The notes under the pieces were generated by a model that had not been told where the DNA came from, did no database searches, and saw only the letters and a program-made list of their open reading frames with translations. From the NCBI GenBank assembly GCA_009760855.2, contig WPIO01000129.1, forward strand, positions 310,001-374,000: 64,000 bases of DNA. The letters are read 5' to 3'. Origin of the DNA: Cristatella mucedo. Lineage: Eukaryota; Bryozoa; Phylactolaemata; Cristatellidae. This document shows, piece by piece, positions 60,406-64,000 of this stretch. The position numbers and the translations under genes are program-made. Position 1 is the stretch's first letter. Each line of letters starts with the position of its first letter.

Positions 60406-60709
60406 ATGGAAGATTCAATAACTCTTAACTGTGAACAATCTAGAGGAATGGCAATAAGAATATGTACATTTGAATGTGTATATTTACAAAAACTTAAAGG
60501 AGAAAATCAACGAATAGTTAAACATTCACTTGATAAAACTTATTCCTGATTTACATAGTTCATTTATCAGTGTTCTTATAGAGATTTGTGACACCTGTGA
60601 TAAACTAATGGAATATCGTAGCAAGATAAATCATGAGATGCTAGAAGAAGTGAATAAAAAATCTAAAACTCCAAAAACAAAACCTGGCGTACAAATTTTA
60701 AAATTATAA
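60406..60709 (+). pseudogene. Small Cys-rich protein A (paralogue of the next ORF), frameshifted
   Basis: It starts MEDSITLNCEQSRGMAIRIC, with cysteines at LNC, RIC and FEC. The frame then changes near 60530 and continues LIPDLHSSFISVLIEICDTC and DKLMEYRSKINHEML, ending in TAA (60707-60709). A CxxC pair with three upstream cysteines suggests a small zinc-binding or disulfide fold; the family is unknown. The ICDxC block recurs in the next ORF, so these are tandem duplicates. The upstream motif is ACTTATATAGAAA. Confidence 0.6.
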
Positions 60710-60717
60710 ATATAGTA

Positions 60718-60965
60718 ATAGAATCTTCAAGGATTCTTAGTTGTAAACAGGCTAGAAAATTAGCAGAAGAAAATTGTAGTAGAAAATTCAAATGTTTTAA
60801 TATATATATACTTAAAAACAATCTTTATAAATATATCCAGAATTAGATGATATAATCATTATAGGTCTTATAGATATTTGTGATGCATGTAATAAAATAT
60901 ATGAGTATGAAGAAAAATTAGATGCCAGTATTAGAAATACTAGGATGATATCACGTGCTGATTAG
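60718..60965 (+). pseudogene. Small Cys-rich protein B, start codon lost and frameshifted
   Basis: It aligns with protein A throughout: ESSRILSCKQARKLAEENC, KFKCFN, then a one-base loss near 60825 and PELDDIIIIGLIDICDAC, NKIYEYEEKL, ending at TAG (60963-60965). Where A has ATG GAA, B has ATA GAA (60718-60723), so the start codon appears mutated. The TATA-like AAATATAGTA precedes it. The five cysteines are conserved with A. Confidence 0.6.
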
Positions 60966-61023
60966 GTTATGTTTGTAGTTAAATTTGTGTGCATGTAATT
61001 TTTTATTATTATTATAATAAGAA

Positions 61024-61552
61024 ATGCAAGCAACTTCTGATGTTACTGATCCAACTCTTGCAACGAGTGCTACTGCACTAAAAGCTTACGTAGATTATCT
61101 TGCTAAGTCAAAAATGACTTCTTATGATGAACAACAACTTGATTCAGATATTTCAGCAATGACCGATACATCTATCATCTAAGAAATTTTATCTAGATGA
61201 ATGTGATATTGAAGCGCAAAAAATACTTACGTCAGGAATGGCTGATGTAACAGCAAATCTTGATACTAAAGTTAGAGCTAAAGTTGATGCCCTTCTTGAT
61301 ACACCTGGAGAAATCTCTGGATACACAACATGGATTGCATCACAACTTCCAACACTTTCAACTGTTATTTCAGGAGTATCTGAAGTTAAACCTGATATCT
61401 CTGGAAATGTTAAAGATGAATGTTATGCAGTTCTACCTGATATAACTGATGGAATGAGGGCAAGACAAAAAGCAACTGCAGCAACTATAACAGCACAAGC
61501 ACAAACAACTGCTGACGCACCTGCATCTTTTCCTGCACCAACCACTGTGTAA
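61024..61552 (+). pseudogene. Ala/Thr/Asp-rich unknown protein of the element, one frameshift
   Basis: ATG at 61024 opens MQATSDVTDPTLATSATALK and SKMTSYDEQQLDSDISAMTD. Near 61180 a TAA is met, and the coding run continues in the next frame (FYLDECDIEAQKILTSGM, ANLDTKVRAKVDALLDTPGE, PDISGNVKDECYAVLPDITD) to TAA at 61550-61552 after an Ala/Thr/Pro tail. It is soluble and non-basic, with heptad-like stretches. It might be a minor virion or core protein, but no family is recognised. The start is preceded by TTATTATAATAAGAA. Confidence 0.55.
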
Positions 61553-61593
61553 TTAACTTAAATTAGAACAAAATAAAAACAATATTATAGAAA

Positions 61594-62129
61594 ATGGTTG
61601 CTGTTGAAACAAGAGGAAAAGACTGTCTTGACGAAGTACAAGGTCAACAATAGTCAAACTTCAAGATCTGTTCATATCCAATGGGTAGAATAGAAGACAT
61701 TAGATCAACGTTGTTATATGCTGTAATACTAGTATTAGAATACAAAGCACTAAGTATCAATCACTCTGAACCTAAAATTGCATATAAATTCACTAAAATT
61801 AGAGATTTTAAAATCGTTGAAGAGTTCCTTAAAGACTTAAAAATAGAACAAATAAATAGTATGAAGTCTGAAGCTTACTCCAAAAAAATAAAACTAACTA
61901 AACTAATAAAGAAAGAAATAGATGCTGGAAAGAGTTGTGATCTACCCAAAGAATTGATTAAAGAGACAATGTACTGGAAAATCTAGAAAGTTCTGCTAAA
62001 GTAATAGGAGGTACAACATCATCTTAAATAGAAGAACCTGTATCAGTTGTAGATGTTGTAAATGCTGTAGATTTTATATTTGGAGAAAACCAACTACCAA
62101 TAAAAGGATCATACATAGTTCCACAAAAG
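61594..62129 (+). pseudogene. Unknown protein of the element, cut at its 3' end by a SINE
   Basis: ATG at 61594 follows AATATTATAGAAA. The frame has a TAG at 61651-61653 directly after two CAA codons, and is then open from MGRIEDIRSTLLYAVILVLE through FKIVEEFLKDLKIEQINSMK to MYWK. A frame change near 61980 leads to LESSAKVIGGTTSS, a TAA (62025-62027) and IEEPVSVVDVVNAVDFIFGE. The frame meets TGA inside the SINE head at 62130. Mostly helical and Lys-rich; the family is unknown. Confidence 0.55.
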
Positions 62130-62306
62130 TGATGGCACACTAGGTAAGGCGGTTGCTTTCACGACCTCAGTCCCGAGGTCGTGGGTTCGATTCCTGCGGT
62201 GGGCAATACTGTATCGCCACTGCAAGCGGTGGTGATAGCCATAAAGGCTGTTCTGTCACTATAAAAAAGAGGCTGTTTAATCAGCTAGGATGTTTTTATT
62301 TATTTA
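62130..62306 (+). mobile_element. SINE family A inserted in the viral element
   Basis: The best-preserved copy in the window: TGATGGCACACTAGGTAAGG, GCGGTTGC, a perfect B box GGTTCGATTCC (62184-62194), GGTGGTGATAGCCATAAAGG, CTGTTCTGTCACT, AATCAGCTAGGA and an ATTT-type tail. Similar copies at 32.5, 37.1 and 9.3 kb lie in host sequence. It sits between the convergent ORFs and supplies the stop codons of both. Confidence 0.95.
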
Positions 62307-63371
62307 AAATCTTTTGATAATGATTGAGAATATTTTACTCCATTTACTAATAAAATCTCAATAGAATCCAAATCAGTTGGAGTTATAATACCTTGATAGT
62401 TTAAAATAGGATGAAAAATATTGAATGAAATTGGTTTTGATCTTGGTTTATCAATAATAGTAAAATTAAATATAGATTCACTTAATAATAGCATGCAATT
62501 ACTCCTAATACCAAAAGATCTTAAATTAAGTAAAGTAGATGAATACAGGTTTGGAGAATAAAGCTTATAATTGCATTTAAAAAATTACAATATCAGCATC
62601 ATGTAGTTTATCTATATTTATAACAATTTGTGCAAGCATAATTTTAAGTTTATTCTAGTTCTATTATCATCTCTTAATAAAAATGAATTATCAAAAGATG
62701 GTCTATTATATACTATATATTTTATTGTACTATCAATGACATTAATATTTCTTAAAACTGCACTATCAGTATCTTCTATTTTCTTACTATCTTTGAGAAG
62801 ATTGTTTTTTATGTTGATATCTGATAATTTAGATAAAATTAATGGTCAATTACTAGAAAAAGAAAATGATTGTGTTGGTGTACCAATATTATTTACACTG
62901 CTTACAGCTAAATTACAAAAGTATCTAATAAAACCAGCACCATTAACATAGTGTGTAATATGCGGTATATTTCCACATTTTAAATAAAAATGATGAAAAT
63001 ATGTATTGCTAATTAAATCATTTGGTTGATAATTAGCAAAAATTGGTTCATTTTTAATCATTATTAATCTATTAACACTTACGTTTCCATTTATTGTTTT
63101 ATTATTATAATTATATGCATTAACTTTTGTATCAAGATATTTTTTGTTACAACATCACTTCCATTAATAGCATCTAAAAAATGCACATACTTTTTTGAGT
63201 TTGTAGACAAATTACCAGTTATATGTTGATCTGAGTTTTTCTTGCATACTTGTTATCAGCAAATGATTTATTAACACATTCTAATAAATCTATTGTTTCT
63301 CCAAAATTTGTTATTCTGTTTGAATTAAAATTCAAAATTCCATTCATTTCTAATTTCTTTCTAGAAAGCAT
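62300..63371 (-). pseudogene. Fibre-like protein E, broken
   Basis: ATG at 63369-63371 begins MLSRKKLEMNGILNFNSNRI, then TNFGETIDLLECVNKSFADN. This has the form of tail-fibre and fibre repeats (MNGxLNMNxNxITNxGxPxxxxDxVxKxYxD). A second unit follows after frame changes (HITGNLSTNSKK, SDVVTK, YLDTKVNAYNYNNKTINGNV). The frame then runs through FYLKCGNIPHITHYVNGAG, a TGA at 62846-62848, DTDSAVLRNINVIDSTIKYI and IITPTDLDSIEILLVNGVKY to a TAA at 62300-62302 within the SINE tail. At least four frame changes are present. A role in host attachment is inferred from the repeat type only. Confidence 0.6.
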
Positions 63372-63372
63372 A

Positions 63373-64000
63373 TTATGTTAATGCTATATAAACAGTTAAA
63401 GTTATATGTTCTTCATTAAGTAGATCTTGTGTTTTTACAATTGGTGAATCAACTATTAATTTTTCATTTGTGTCAAGATTATAGCTTCCAAATAATTGAA
63501 ATGAATAGTTAGGATTTATTCATGTTAATGGAAGAGGAATAAACATTTGTATAACCATTTGGTGCTGTGTATTCTGTTGAAAGTACAAATAAAGCTCTAG
63601 GAGTTATACCACTAGATAAACTACCATCAATAAATTTTCCTTGATAGTTTGTTCCATATACATTTGTTTGATGCGTCGAATCTATAAACACATTAAATGT
63701 TATTTTGCAACATTTCCATTTGATATCCAATTAAAATAAGCAATATTAACACCACCATTAGGATTAACAGGATCATATTCAATTCTAATCAAATAGTTTT
63801 GCATATTTAAATTTCCATTAACAGTCCCTCCGTGTAAATTAGGAAAGTTTGCATCAATATAAGCTTTATTTGGTACACTATAATCATAATCAACATCACC
63901 AACAGGAGGATTGGTAGATTTAATACCACCATTTACAGTCAAATTTCGATTCATTGTTCCACCATGAATTGATAATTTCGTATCTGCATAGTCTTTTGTT
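63373..64000 (-). pseudogene. Fibre-like protein F, partial at window end, broken
   Basis: Entering from beyond the window, it shows two fibre-type repeat units: DYADTKLSIHGGTMNRNLTV and KAYIDANFPNLHGGTVNGNL. These match the pattern KxYxDxxLxxxGGTMxGNLxM seen in phage tail fibres and in fibre-like proteins of Polinton-like viruses. A frame change near 63710 leads to DSTHQTNVYGTNYQGKF and LFVLSTEYTAPNGYTNVYSS; another near 63510 leads to NLDTNEKLIVDSPIV and a TAA at 63373-63375. That TAA is one base before the ATG of protein E, so the two genes form a tandem pair on the minus strand. Confidence 0.65.

Larger units (their letters stand above)
55890..64000. mobile_element. Polinton/Maverick-like (adinto-like) integrated viral element, decayed, right end beyond window
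   Basis: From about 55.9 kb the sequence becomes strongly AT-rich, loses host-type repeats (except one inserted SINE) and packs short ORFs closely. The key gene is a protein-primed family B DNA polymerase. Around it lie small unknown ORFs on the plus strand and tandem fibre-like ORFs on the minus strand, the two blocks converging near 62.1-62.3 kb. No integrase, packaging ATPase, capsid or maturation protease is seen inside the window; these Polinton hallmarks would have to lie to the right. The left boundary is set by composition only: no long terminal inverted repeat or 6-base target duplication could be checked, because the other end is missing. Frameshifts and stops show that it is inactive. 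Confidence 0.85.

Noticed and set aside
58640-61190. Euplotes-style programmed frameshifting at stop codons in the viral ORFs
   Set aside because: Comparison of the Cys-rich paralogues and of the polymerase RV-x-F-x-Q block places the shifts upstream of the stops, so simple indels explain them better.
62160-62205. A tRNA gene
   Set aside because: The B box is perfect, but the A-box side is degenerate, there is no acceptor stem, and the same sequence recurs with a SINE body and tail at several sites.

Overview
The window is eukaryotic nuclear DNA from an animal, most likely an invertebrate. The main reasons are a spliced, membrane-anchored LDL-receptor-family gene with canonical GT-AG introns, tRNA-derived SINEs, L2/CR1-like LINE remnants, abundant (GT)n, (GA)n and (CTG)n microsatellites, and CpG-rich blocks. 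I cannot name the species.

Layout. 1-11.3 kb: no recognisable gene; microsatellites, a GA minisatellite, a long (CTG)n tract and scattered SINEs. 11.3-13.35 kb: a GC- and CpG-rich block without a confident gene, followed by a decayed L2-like LINE (15.2-16.7 kb) and a hAT transposase remnant (18.7-19.2 kb). 19.5-22.1 kb: CpG-rich blocks that lead into the one intact host gene. 22,109-28,816: a 16-exon LDLR/VLDLR-type receptor on the + strand, about 886 residues: signal peptide, eight LDLa repeats, two EGF modules, a YWTD propeller, a third EGF, one membrane span, and a tail with an FDNPVY internalisation signal. 29-55.7 kb: a repeat-dominated interval with several L2-like LINE copies, eleven clear SINE copies of families called A and B here plus copies of a third family (C), and a Tc1-like transposase remnant. 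No further host gene could be supported there.

55.9 kb to the window end: composition switches abruptly to AT-rich, and a decayed Polinton/Maverick-like (adinto-like) viral element begins. It has a protein-primed family B DNA polymerase broken by frameshifts and in-frame stops, a lysine-rich ORF, a small acidic ORF, a tandem pair of small Cys-rich paralogues, two unknown ORFs, and, on the opposite strand, two tandem fibre-like ORFs with phage-tail-fibre-style repeats; it continues past the window. A host SINE sits at the point where the two convergent gene blocks meet, which shows that the element really lies in the host genome. In-frame stops in the polymerase are nearly all TAA or TAG and often fall where relatives carry Gln; this could be C-to-T decay or a trace of an unusual genetic code, and both readings are set out.
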